A stretch of DNA of 64,000 bases from Paraburkholderia sp. BCC1884. GTDB lineage: Bacteria; Pseudomonadota; Gammaproteobacteria; Burkholderiales; Burkholderiaceae. The stretch is taken from assembly GCF_900996225.1 (NCBI RefSeq), contig NZ_CAAJGL010000044.1, positions 106,743 through 170,742 of the forward strand, in the 5' to 3' direction. The translations under genes and the position numbers were made by a program. Shown piece after piece: positions 8,781 to 16,622 of this stretch (the first letter of the stretch is position 1; each line of letters starts with the position of its first letter). The notes beneath the pieces were generated by a model. The model did not search any database, was not told where the DNA came from, and saw nothing but the letters and a program-made list of their open reading frames with translations.

Positions 8781-8856
8781 GCCGGCTTAGCTCATCAGGT
8801 AGAGCGCTTGACTTGTAATCATGAGGTGGCGGGTTCGAGTCCTGCAGCCGGCACCA
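8781..8856 (+). tRNA. tRNA-Thr (anticodon UGU)
   Basis: A 76-base cloverleaf. The acceptor stem pairs GCCGGCT with AGCCGGC, the D stem is GCTC/GAGC, and the anticodon loop CTTGTAA places TGT at positions 34-36, which reads ACA and other Thr codons. The T arm is GCGGG-TTCGAGT-CCTGC. The 3' end ACCA is encoded. The second pair of the anticodon stem is a U-U mismatch. A strong terminator follows 10 bases later. Confidence 0.97.
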
Positions 8857-8865
8857 GTTGTACGA

Positions 8866-8902
8866 AACGGGGTTTCTGTTCATTCAGAAACCCCGTTTTT
8901 TA
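8866..8902 (+). terminator. Rho-independent terminator after tRNA-Thr
   Basis: A 13-bp perfect stem (8866-8878 with 8885-8897) around a 6-base loop is followed by a run of T residues to 8901. Confidence 0.9.
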
Positions 8903-9442
8903 TTTCAGATTCGCGCCCGCCTGGAAGGCCGGACTCACGCGCTTCATTGAGCAACTGGTGGCGGATATCGTGCCGCTCACTCAGGGCGAAAGCGATGGCG
9001 CCGATGATCGTCATGCTGCTCGACGGCGCCACCCTCGCGGTGCAGATTTACGGCCGCGCGAGCGCCGCGTCGGACGCATGACAAGCCGCGCGTGCTTTGC
9101 TGGTCGGGCGTTCCGCGCCTGTCGCCTGGCGGCGCGCTGTTCATTTCGACGCGGGGTCGCCACGCTTCGGTGAGCACCGGATTGGCCGAAAATGCCCGGA
9201 TCTCTTTCACCTTGTCGATTGTGGACTTTTTAGTCCAAGTGTTTGCTCTACCCGCCCGGAAAGCGGCTTGGGTGGCGGCTCCGGCGAGGCTCGCGCACGA
9301 ATTGCGCACCGCGAACCCGCGCGGGAGAGGTACTATTCGGGCGTCAGTCAGTCGGCATCGCTATCCAGTACTCCGGCGGGCAACGCCCCCGACGACGCGC
9401 CCATTGCGCGCGTCATTCCCGCAACACCGATCCCACCTCATC
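8903..9442. other. Gene-free stretch with one dispersed repeat copy
   Basis: About 540 bases with no convincing gene on either strand: open frames are short or lack a plausible start and resemble no family I know. It contains one copy of the 33-bp dispersed repeat (9205-9237). It may be decayed coding sequence plus the promoter of the methyltransferase gene that starts at 9443. Confidence 0.5.
9205..9237. repeat. 33-bp dispersed repeat, copy 1 (intergenic)
   Basis: Matches 11186-11218 at 29 of 33 positions in the same orientation. The right half contains GGACT-TTTT-AGTCC, a perfect 5-bp inverted repeat in this copy. See copy 2 inside the flavoprotein gene. Confidence 0.7.
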
Positions 9443-10567
9443 ATGACCAGCCCCGCAACCATTACCTGGCCCGAAGCCGACGGTCCCCGCAGCGCCCGCT
9501 GGCGCTCCGAAGCCGCCGTGCCGGCGCCCAAACGCGTGATCGTCGCCGACGATCGGACCACCGCCGATTCGGCCTACCGCCTTGCCTGCGAAGGTACGGC
9601 GCTGCTGTGGAACGGCGACTTCCAGAACGCGCGCCAACTTTTGCAGGCGGTCACGCGTCGGCTCGAGCGTAAGCCGCGCAAGCAGGGCGAAACACCGATC
9701 GAAGCGTTCAACCTGCATCGGCAGGCGCAGTCGCAGCGCGCACGCACGCTCGGCATGATCCTGATTCCGCTCGACGCCGCCTACGTCATTCCGCTGCGCC
9801 GCGCGCCGGACGTGCAGCAAGCCTGCATCGAAACCTACGGTCCGCCGACCGACGAGCCCTCCGTCGTCTCGCTGCGCGAATTGCTCGGCATGATCGGCGC
9901 GCACGAATGGCGCAAGAAGGGTGTCGAGATTCCTGCACTGGGCGATCGCATCCATCCGCATTACGGCGTGTTTTCGCCGGTGCGCGGGGAGTACGTGGAT
10001 CTCGTCGCGCGCACGCCGTTGCCGTCGCTGAACAAGGCGTTCGATATCGGCACCGGTACGGGTGTGCTCGCCGCTTTGCTCGCGCAGCGCGGCGTGAAGA
10101 AGATCGTCGCCACCGACCAGGACCCGCGAGCGCTTGCCTGCGCGCGTGAGAATCTGACCCGGCTCGGGTATGTCCAGCAGGTCGACGTCGTGCAAGCGGA
10201 TCTGTTTCCGGAAGGCCGTGCGCCGCTGGTGGTCTGTAATCCGCCGTGGTTGCCGGCGCGCCCCGCGTCGCCGATCGAATATGCGATCTACGATGCCGAG
10301 AGCCGCATGCTGTTGGGCTTTCTCAATGGCCTCGCGGAGCATCTGTCGCCGGGTGGCGAGGGCTGGCTGATCATGTCGGATTTCGCCGAGCATCTCGGTT
10401 TGCGCACGCGCGAGTGGCTGCTGGCGGCGATTGAAAAAGCCGGGCTGACGGTGGTGGGCCGTGAGGACATTCGTCCGCGACATCCTAAATCGACCGACGA
10501 AACCGACGCGCTGCATAAGGCGCGCATGGCTGAACTGACGTCGCTGTGGCGGTTGAAGGCGCGATAA
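9443..10567 (+). CDS. Class I SAM-dependent methyltransferase with an N-terminal extension
   Basis: A 374-residue protein. The C-terminal half is a class I methyltransferase: the SAM-binding glycine motif FDIGTGTGVL at about 199-208, acidic ATDQDPRAL at about 220-228, and NPPWLP at about 265-270, an N-P-P-W/Y motif typical of enzymes that methylate planar nitrogen in protein glutamine or nucleic-acid bases. The first 130 residues form a family-specific region that I do not recognise. The ATG at 9443 is preferred; the frame is open upstream through the gene-free stretch, but that part shows no family character and includes the dispersed repeat. The substrate is unknown. Its 3' end abuts a 9-bp tandem repeat. 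Confidence 0.85.
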   Translation: MTSPATITWPEADGPRSARWRSEAAVPAPKRVIVADDRTTADSAYRLACEGTALLWNGDFQNARQLLQAVTRRLERKPRKQGETPIEAFNLHRQAQSQRARTLGMILIPLDAAYVIPLRRAPDVQQACIETYGPPTDEPSVVSLRELLGMIGAHEWRKKGVEIPALGDRIHPHYGVFSPVRGEYVDLVARTPLPSLNKAFDIGTGTGVLAALLAQRGVKKIVATDQDPRALACARENLTRLGYVQQVDVVQADLFPEGRAPLVVCNPPWLPARPASPIEYAIYDAESRMLLGFLNGLAEHLSPGGEGWLIMSDFAEHLGLRTREWLLAAIEKAGLTVVGREDIRPRHPKSTDETDALHKARMAELTSLWRLKAR

Positions 10568-10574
10568 GCGCGAT

Positions 10575-10628
10575 GGCGCAACAGGCGCAACAGGCGCAAC
10601 AGGCGCAACAGGCGCAACAGGCGCAACA
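10575..10628. repeat. Six tandem copies of a 9-bp unit
   Basis: The unit GGCGCAACA is repeated six times without interruption between the convergent stop codons of the methyltransferase (10567) and flavoprotein (10653) genes. Unit number is likely to vary between strains by slippage. The length is a multiple of three and the repeat reads as Gln-Ala-Gln on the plus strand, but no real gene uses it. Confidence 0.95.
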
Positions 10629-10652
10629 GGCAGCCGAAGCGCGGCAGAACAA

Positions 10653-11915
10653 TCAAGCCGCGCCGCGCTTCTCCAGATACGCCGCCGCACCGCGTCCCGC
10701 CACCAGCCCACTGGCGAAGCACGCCGTCAGCAAATAGCCACCCGTCGGCGCTTCCCAATCGAGCATCTCGCCCGCGCAGAACACGCCGGGCAGACGCTCG
10801 ATCATCAACTGCGCGTCGAGCGCTTCGAACAGTACGCCGCCTGCGGTGCTGATCGCTTCGGCAATCGGGCGAGCTCGCGTGAGCCGCACCGGCAACCCCT
10901 TGATCGCCTGCGCGAGACCCTGAGCATCGGCGAAGGCTTCCTTCGACAGAACCTCATGCAATAGCGCCAGTTTTACCCCGCCAATGCCGATTCGCCCTTG
11001 CAGGTGACTCGACATGGAGCGCGAGCCGCGCGGCCGCGTGACTTCGGCGATCACTCGCTCGAGAGTGAGGCCCGGCGCCAGGTCCAGCGCAATGGTGACC
11101 TCGCCGTCAGTCAGAATCCGCTCGCGAATCGGCGCCGACAAAGCGTAAATCAAACTGCCTTCAAGACCTGTTTCGGTCAGAAGTATTTCACCTTGTCGAT
11201 CGTGGACTTTATTGTCTACATCGCTGAGCGTGATGGCGACCGGCTTGATCGGCTGGCCGGCAAAACGCTCGCGCAGATAAGGGCTCCAATCCGCGTCGAA
11301 GCCACAGTTGGCGGGCCGCAAAGGTGCAACTGGCACGTCGCGCGAGCCCATCAGCGGCACCCAGGCGGCATCCGAACCGAGGCGCGGCCAGCTTGCACCG
11401 CCGAGTGCGAACACCACGGCGTCACAGGTGAGCGTTCGTTCACCGTCGGGCGTCGTGAAGCGCAGCGCGTGCTTCTGCTGCGCGTCGGCCTCCCAACCTG
11501 TCCACTTGTGCCGCATGTGAAAGCGCACGCCTGCCTCCCGCAATCGATGCAGCCAGGCCCGCAGCATCGGCGCGGCTTTCATGTCGCTCGGAAAGACCCG
11601 TCCCGAGCTGCCGACGAACGTTTCAACGCCAAGACCATTTAGCAAGGCGCGCAAGGCGTCCGGTCCAAACGCGGCCAGCAGCGGCGCGATCTGCTCGCGC
11701 CGCTCGGCGTAGCGGCCAAGAAACGCGTCGAGTGGCTCCGAATGCGTGATGTTCATCCCGCCTTTGCCCGCCATCAGGAATTTGCGGCCGACCGACGGCA
11801 TCGCGTCATAGACGTCGACTTGCATGCCCTGCTGGCTGAGCGCCTCGGCGGCCATCAGACCGGCAGGGCCACCGCCGATGACGGCGACACGAACGGAATC
11901 GGAGGAGGGTGACAT
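10653..11915 (-). CDS. NAD(P)/FAD-dependent oxidoreductase, HI0933-like flavoprotein (TIGR03862-type)
   Basis: A 420-residue two-dinucleotide-binding flavoprotein of the HI0933/BaiN-like family. The FAD Rossmann motif GGGPAGLMAAEAL is at about 13-25, the family block GRKFLMAGKGGMNITHSE at about 43-60, a second GATxx-like segment FALGGASWPRLG near 170, and the C-terminal FAD block GEMLDWEAPTGGYLLTACFASG near 385-406. Physiological substrate is unknown for most members. Residues about 233-243 (VDNKVHDRQGE) are encoded by copy 2 of the 33-bp dispersed repeat; the family usually has an RQGE-like motif here, so the protein may remain functional. It is convergent with the methyltransferase gene. 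Confidence 0.88.
   Translation of the reverse strand: MSPSSDSVRVAVIGGGPAGLMAAEALSQQGMQVDVYDAMPSVGRKFLMAGKGGMNITHSEPLDAFLGRYAERREQIAPLLAAFGPDALRALLNGLGVETFVGSSGRVFPSDMKAAPMLRAWLHRLREAGVRFHMRHKWTGWEADAQQKHALRFTTPDGERTLTCDAVVFALGGASWPRLGSDAAWVPLMGSRDVPVAPLRPANCGFDADWSPYLRERFAGQPIKPVAITLSDVDNKVHDRQGEILLTETGLEGSLIYALSAPIRERILTDGEVTIALDLAPGLTLERVIAEVTRPRGSRSMSSHLQGRIGIGGVKLALLHEVLSKEAFADAQGLAQAIKGLPVRLTRARPIAEAISTAGGVLFEALDAQLMIERLPGVFCAGEMLDWEAPTGGYLLTACFASGLVAGRGAAAYLEKRGAA
11186..11218. repeat. 33-bp dispersed repeat, copy 2 (inside a flavoprotein gene)
   Basis: Same orientation as 9205-9237 and identical at 29 of 33 positions. On the coding (minus) strand it keeps the reading frame open and encodes VDNKVHDRQGE. 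Conserved segments are AGTCCAC and TCGACAAGGTGAAA (minus-strand reading). Confidence 0.7.
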
Positions 11916-12181
11916 GCGGTCCTGCGGATGAGCGGAAGAGGCGGCGCGCCAGGCGAGTCAGATCGAATCAGACGATCGCGGACGCGGAGGGCGCTATTTT
12001 CACATCGCTGGCAACGCAGGGCAAACGGGCAAAGCGGCGCGCGTTCACGCACGATGAAGCTGGGGAATTGCCGGAGCGGCACTCGCCGGCAAGGAGGAGC
12101 TGCTGGAGTCGCGCAAGCGGCTTTCGTCAATCCGCCTGCGCGTCTCGCGGCATTATTTTCGTGATCCGCTGGCTGTGCGGC

Positions 12182-12502
12182 CTAACCGGGATAAGCCTCG
12201 TCGACCTTCAACCCGGCCAGTTTAAAAATCACCCGCAGCGTTTGCGGCTTGATGTCACGTCGCGAAGCGAGCGTCGTCATGACGAAATCGAGCACTTTGG
12301 CGTACTTGAGCATCGTCAGGCAGGTTTCCATGTCCACGCTGCCGTCGCGCATGACTTCGGCCAGCCGCAGCATTTCCGTGGAGATGTCGCGCGCCATCTC
12401 GAGTTCGAGCTGCTGCTTCTCCGACCACACCGGCGTCGCGGTGAGTCTCGCCATCATTTCCTGAAACTTCTGTTCGACGTTTCCGTTGGGTACCGTATCC
12501 AT
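12182..12502 (-). CDS. Small conserved-looking hypothetical protein
   Basis: A 106-residue protein that I cannot assign. It looks soluble and almost entirely helical, with heptad-like Leu/Met spacing (EMMARLTATPVWSEKQQLEL and EMLRLAEVMRDGSVDMETCL), one Cys near residue 61, and no signal peptide or membrane segment. Codon use and third-position GC match the neighbours, which supports a real gene. It stands alone: 266 bases from the flavoprotein gene upstream of which it lies head-to-tail on the same strand, and divergent from the methyltransferase at 12889. GAGG-like purines (AGAGGCAGCA) precede the ATG. Confidence 0.75.
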   Translation of the reverse strand: MDTVPNGNVEQKFQEMMARLTATPVWSEKQQLELEMARDISTEMLRLAEVMRDGSVDMETCLTMLKYAKVLDFVMTTLASRRDIKPQTLRVIFKLAGLKVDEAYPG

Positions 12503-12888
12503 TTGCTGCCTCTTCTATTATCCGAGCGCGCTTCCAGTCGAAATCGCGGCGCGCTGCTGGTTACGTAACGTTCGGCCGGTGTTCCGTGGCCGTCCTCCCC
12601 ACATGCATCCGGTTCGCGTGATCGACGTCACGCCCGGTGGCCTCTTGTCATGCGCGACACAGCTTGCGCCAGCGGGCGTTGCGCTTCACGCCCTGTCTTT
12701 CAGCCCGGCTGGAAACGCCCCGCACGATGCTTTTCGAGCAGGAAGTGTTCCAGGTTGAGGGCCTCTCTTGCGTCATTTGCGCAGCTCGTTCGGTGAGCGG
12801 GCCGCGGTTTGGGTAAACTGGCACCAACTTTTCCCTTTTTCCGTCATCTGTCGCACGTTCGCGTTGCAAACGGTGGCGGTTCCCCGCG
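12503..12888. other. Divergent intergenic region
   Basis: 386 bases between two divergent genes. No gene or RNA is evident. TAAACT at 12812-12817 (in gtttgggTAAACTgg) is a good -10 candidate for the plus-strand methyltransferase gene and would give a leader of about 70 bases. Confidence 0.4.
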
Positions 12889-13731
12889 ATGTCCAGCAAA
12901 ACCCACGAAATCCGCCCCAACCAATCCGTCGAACTGCTCAAGGAGCTTCATATCCTGACGCGCGACGGCAAAATGAACCAGGACAGCCGCCGCAAGCTGA
13001 AGCAGGTCTATCACCTGTTCCAGTTCATCGAGCCGCTGCTCAAGGATCTGAAGGACAAGCAAGGCGCCTTGTCCCTCGTCGACCACGGCGCGGGTAAGTC
13101 ATATCTAGGTTTTATCCTGTATGACCTTTTCTTCAAGGAGTTTCAGAACGCCGCGGGTGGGGCTTCGCACATTTACGGCATCGAAACGCGCGAGGATCTC
13201 GTCACCAGGTCCGAGGAACTGGCCGCGCGGCTCGGCTTTACGGGGATGTCGTTTCTGAACCTGTCGGTGGCGGAGTCGATCACGTCGGCGCAATTGCCCG
13301 CGCAGATCGACATCGTGACGGCGCTGCACGCGTGCAACACGGCCACCGACGACGCGCTGCGCTTCGCGCTGGAAAAACAGGCGAAATACATCGTGGTAGT
13401 GCCGTGCTGTCAGGCCGAAGTGGCGGGCGTGCTACGGCAGAACAAAGGGAAATCGCTCGCGAACGCATTGACGGAGATCTGGCGGCACCCCCTGCATACA
13501 CGGGAGTTCGGCAGCCAGATCACGAACGTCCTGCGCTGTCTGCAACTGGAAGCGCATGGCTATCAGGTCAGCGTGACCGAGCTGGTCGGCTGGGAACATT
13601 CGATGAAGAACGAACTGATCATCGCCCAGTACAAGGATTTACCGCGCCGGCGCCCGGCCGAGCGGCTCAACGAGGTGATGGAAACGCTCGGGATCGAAGA
13701 GCTGAAAGAGCGGTTTTTCGTTCCGGCCTAA
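12889..13731 (+). CDS. SAM-dependent methyltransferase-like protein (Methyltransf_32/GSTCD-like)
   Basis: A 280-residue protein resembling the methyltransferase domain found in RNA-modifying GSTCD-like proteins. The SAM motif appears as LVDHGAGKSYLGFIL (about 63-77; DhGaGKsylg is the typical form), followed by IYGIETREDLV (about 98-108) and VTALHACNTATDDALRFAL (about 143-161), and VVVPCCQAEV (about 168-177) with a double Cys, all usual in this family. The substrate is not known. It is convergent with the DUF1415 gene. No ribosome site is obvious; the start gives a sensible N-terminus. Confidence 0.85.
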   Translation: MSSKTHEIRPNQSVELLKELHILTRDGKMNQDSRRKLKQVYHLFQFIEPLLKDLKDKQGALSLVDHGAGKSYLGFILYDLFFKEFQNAAGGASHIYGIETREDLVTRSEELAARLGFTGMSFLNLSVAESITSAQLPAQIDIVTALHACNTATDDALRFALEKQAKYIVVVPCCQAEVAGVLRQNKGKSLANALTEIWRHPLHTREFGSQITNVLRCLQLEAHGYQVSVTELVGWEHSMKNELIIAQYKDLPRRRPAERLNEVMETLGIEELKERFFVPA

Positions 13732-13771
13732 GCCTTCTCACCAACGTCGACGGATTCTCGGCGCATTGGGC

Positions 13772-14326
13772 TCAGCGCTTCATCAACGCGTCCCAGCCGG
13801 CGAGGCCGATGCGTCGTAGCGTCTGCTGGTTGCGCTCGTAAATGTCTTCGGCGTCCGGAAACGCCTGCACCGCCCGTTCGATGCTGTCCTCGCGCAGCAG
13901 GTGAAGAATCGGATAGGGCGCGCGATTCGTATAGTTCTCGATATCGTCGGGCGCGCTGTCTTCGAACTGGTAGCGCGGATGAAAGCTGGCGATCTGGACG
14001 ATGCCTTCCAGGCGAAGCTGCTTGAGCATACGGTCGGCGAAAAACAGGCAGTCGTTGTAGTCGAGAAAGTCGCCCAGCGCTTGCGGCAGGATCAGAAGCG
14101 TGGTGTCCAGCGCCTCGGAATCGGCGGCAATCAGCATCTGCAGTTCGGTTTCGAGGTCGGTCAGCGCGCCTTCCATGTCGGCAGCGTCGCTCACGGCATA
14201 GCGGATTTGTCCCTTGACGTGCACGGCCTTGGCAAACGGACATAGATTCAGCCCGATCACGGCCTCAGTCAGCCAGTGACGAGTAGCGGCGACGACAGCA
14301 TCATGGGATTCGACGGGCAACGTCAT
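13772..14326 (-). CDS. DUF1415 family protein
   Basis: A 184-residue cytosolic protein of the uncharacterised DUF1415 family. Typical blocks are WLTEAVIGLNLCPFAKAV (about 18-35), LLILPQALGDFLDYNDCLFFAD (about 77-98), and IASFHPRYQFEDSAPDDIENYTNRAPYPILHLLRE (in pieces from about 112 to 146), with conserved Cys, His and Tyr residues. The function is unknown. It lies 95 bases downstream of the TetR gene on the same strand, so co-transcription is possible but not evident. Confidence 0.9.
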   Translation of the reverse strand: MTLPVESHDAVVAATRHWLTEAVIGLNLCPFAKAVHVKGQIRYAVSDAADMEGALTDLETELQMLIAADSEALDTTLLILPQALGDFLDYNDCLFFADRMLKQLRLEGIVQIASFHPRYQFEDSAPDDIENYTNRAPYPILHLLREDSIERAVQAFPDAEDIYERNQQTLRRIGLAGWDALMKR

Positions 14327-14421
14327 GGCAGCGGGCGCAAGGTCTAAAACGCCATTCTAACGGCGCTGGCTGCGCGCGATTCCCGTCCGACTCGTCCCAG
14401 CTCGCACCCCGAGCGCGAATC

Positions 14422-15063
14422 TCAGGCCGCAGCCTTCCCGCCGCATGCCGCAGCGATCAGCTGAGCGGCGACTTTGGGCGCCACCAGAATCGGCCCGCAA
14501 CCGGGACCGTAGGTCTGGCTGGCCGCGTACACACCTTCGATCATCAGGCCGAGCGCGTCGGCGAGACCTTTGGGATCGTTCGCGCCGGCTGCGGTCGTGA
14601 GTTCGACCAGGCGCGCGAGCAGCCGCTCCTTGTTGCGAAACACGAATTGCCGCGCGGGATGCGCCGCATCCGGAAACTCCACCGCGATATTCACGAAAGG
14701 ACAGCCGCGATAGTCGTCGATCGCCGCGCGTAGTGCGAGGTCGTCGAAATATTGCTGTAGCTGTTTCGCCGGCTCGCCGGGATGTTTGGCAAAGCTCTTC
14801 TCCACGTAGCCGAAGAACTGCTCGTCCTTGCGCGCCAGGTAGGCCAGAATCAGATCGTCCTTCGACGAGAATTGGCGGTACAAACTCATCTTGTTGACAC
14901 CGGCGCGCTCCACCACCGCGTCCACGCCAACCATGCGCACGCCCTCGCGATAGAACAGCTCCTCCGCGGCGCGCAGCAAATACTGTTGCGCCTCGGGCCC
15001 GGCGGTCTGCGCGCCGCGCGCACGCTTTGCAGCGACCGGCTTGCGAGTTTGAATATCGGACAT
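14422..15063 (-). CDS. TetR/AcrR family transcriptional regulator
   Basis: A 213-residue repressor-type regulator. The N-terminal helix-turn-helix spans about residues 25-75 (LLRAAEELFYREG, VGVDAVVERAGVNKMSLYRQFSSKDDLILAYL). The C-terminal ligand domain contains YRGCPFVNIAVEFPD, a pattern often seen in regulators near transporters or detoxifying enzymes. It is divergent from an MFS transporter gene, and the shared 158-base region carries a strong promoter towards the transporter with a possible operator half-site in its spacer, so local repression of the transporter is the simplest model. The ligand is unknown. Confidence 0.92.
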   Translation of the reverse strand: MSDIQTRKPVAAKRARGAQTAGPEAQQYLLRAAEELFYREGVRMVGVDAVVERAGVNKMSLYRQFSSKDDLILAYLARKDEQFFGYVEKSFAKHPGEPAKQLQQYFDDLALRAAIDDYRGCPFVNIAVEFPDAAHPARQFVFRNKERLLARLVELTTAAGANDPKGLADALGLMIEGVYAASQTYGPGCGPILVAPKVAAQLIAAACGGKAAA

Positions 15064-15091
15064 GGTCTGCCACCTGGATCGAATTGACGCC

Positions 15092-15120
15092 TTGACATGT
15101 TACCGACCAGTCACTACTAT
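15092..15120 (+). promoter_or_regulatory. Sigma-70 promoter of the MFS gene with a possible TetR operator
   Basis: TTGACA (15092-15097), a 17-base spacer and TACTAT (15115-15120) form a near-consensus promoter reading towards the MFS gene. The spacer contains ACCGACCAGTCAC; GAC-CA-GTC within it is a short inverted repeat and ACCGACC is a half-site common in TetR operators. A regulator bound here would occlude RNA polymerase. Confidence 0.6.
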
Positions 15121-15221
15121 CGCAACTCTAATTGTGACAACTCTGTCACAAGTCCTTTACCGAAGTCGTAACAATGCGTGGCAGCGACGGCCCCTTCGGG
15201 CGTGCGCTGACTGGAGAACCG

Positions 15222-16505
15222 ATGAACTGGGCAGCGAGATTGATTGGCGGGCGTTTCCACTACGGCTGGTTGACGGTCGCGGTGGTATTTCTGGTACTGC
15301 TGGCGGCCGCCGGCACGCGCGCCACGCCGAGCGTCATGATGCTGCCGCTCGAACATCAATTCGGCTGGAGCCGTGGCACGATCTCGCTGGCGATTTCGGT
15401 GAATATCGCTTTGTACGGTCTGATGGGACCGTTCGCGGCGGCGGCGATGCAGCGCTTCGGCGTGCGTCCCACCTTGCTCGCCGCGCTCGGCACGATGGCG
15501 GCCGGCGTGGCGCTGTCCTCGCTGATGACGCATCCGTGGCAGATGGTGCTGATCTGGGGCGTGATGGTCGGCGGCTCGACGGGCGTCGCGGCGCTGTCCT
15601 TGTCGGCGACGGTGGTGACACGCTGGTTCACCACGCATCGCGGCCTCGTAATGGGCATTCTCACGGCCAGCTCAGCCACCGGCCAGTTGGTCTTCCTGCC
15701 GATGCTCGCGGCGATTGCCGAGCACTACGGCTGGCGTCAGGTGGTGTGGGTTGTCGCGCTGGCTGCAGCGATCGTGATTCCGCTGGTGCTGTTCCTGCTG
15801 CCCGAGCGCCCGGCCGACATGGCGCTGCGCCCCTATGGCGAGCCGCACGACGCACCGCTCGCGCCCGCTGCAGCCAAACAGAATCCGCTTGCCATCGCGT
15901 TCGGCACGCTGGGCATGGCGAGCAAGACGCGCGATTTCTGGCTGCTGTTTTTCAGCTTCTTCATTTGCGGCGCGAGCACCAACGGCTACGTCGGCACCCA
16001 CCTGATCGCGATGTGCGGCGACTACGGCATGACGGAAGTGCAGGGTGCCTCGCTGCTCGCGGCCATGGGCATCTTCGACCTGTTCGGCACGACGCTCTCG
16101 GGCTGGCTGTCGGACCGTTTCGATAGCCGCGTGCTGCTGTTCTGGTACTACGGTTTGCGCGGCTTGTCGCTGATGTATTTACCGCACGCGTTCGGCATCG
16201 ACTTTTTCGGCTTGCCCCTGTTCGCGGTGTTCTACGGCCTCGACTGGATCGCCACCGTGCCGCCGACGGTGCGTCTTGCCACCGACGTCTACGGCAAGGA
16301 AGCGGCACCGGTGGTGTTCGGCTGGGTGGTCGCCGGTCATCAACTCGGCGCGGCGTTCGCGGCGCTCGGCGCGGGCATGCTGCGCGCGAGCCTCGGCACC
16401 TACACGGTGGCGTCGATGATTTCGGGCGGTTTGTGTCTCGTCGCGGCGGTGATCGTGTTGCGCATCAACCGGGCTGCGAAGGCGCCGGAGCCGCAGGCGG
16501 TGTAA
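15222..16505 (+). CDS. MFS transporter (monocarboxylate-type)
   Basis: A 427-residue inner-membrane carrier with twelve predicted helices. The N-terminal pattern FHYGWLTVAVVFLVLL and the halves separated by a loop near 200-225 resemble oxalate/formate or monocarboxylate-type MFS members; GWLSDRFDSR in the second half is the usual loop motif. The substrate is not determined. The frame is open further upstream, but the ATG at 15222 follows TGGAGAACC at 15212-15220 and gives a normal N-terminus. It is divergent from the TetR gene, which probably controls it. Confidence 0.9.
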   Translation: MNWAARLIGGRFHYGWLTVAVVFLVLLAAAGTRATPSVMMLPLEHQFGWSRGTISLAISVNIALYGLMGPFAAAAMQRFGVRPTLLAALGTMAAGVALSSLMTHPWQMVLIWGVMVGGSTGVAALSLSATVVTRWFTTHRGLVMGILTASSATGQLVFLPMLAAIAEHYGWRQVVWVVALAAAIVIPLVLFLLPERPADMALRPYGEPHDAPLAPAAAKQNPLAIAFGTLGMASKTRDFWLLFFSFFICGASTNGYVGTHLIAMCGDYGMTEVQGASLLAAMGIFDLFGTTLSGWLSDRFDSRVLLFWYYGLRGLSLMYLPHAFGIDFFGLPLFAVFYGLDWIATVPPTVRLATDVYGKEAAPVVFGWVVAGHQLGAAFAALGAGMLRASLGTYTVASMISGGLCLVAAVIVLRINRAAKAPEPQAV

Positions 16506-16622
16506 AGCCGATCTGCGGAAAAACTAAAGCGCTCGGGTTGGAGCGCGAGCGCCGAAGCCCGGTTATGCTATGTGACCCCGGGCAGCCGCCCGACGATCAT
16601 GAATTTCGACCGAGAGAAGCGC

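Noticed and set aside
8903..9204. Possible remnant gene after tRNA-Thr, perhaps an integrated element
   Set aside because: No integrase, attachment-site duplication of the tRNA 3' end, or family-like peptide was seen. It is left as gene-free sequence.
9413..10711. 432-codon minus-strand frame with a PVAPVAP repeat
   Set aside because: The repeat is the tandem 9-bp array read backwards. The frame runs over a good methyltransferase gene on the other strand.
10546..10737. Short ORF with Gln-Ala repeats
   Set aside because: It is made of the 9-bp tandem repeat plus the antisense of the flavoprotein 3' end, with no ribosome site.
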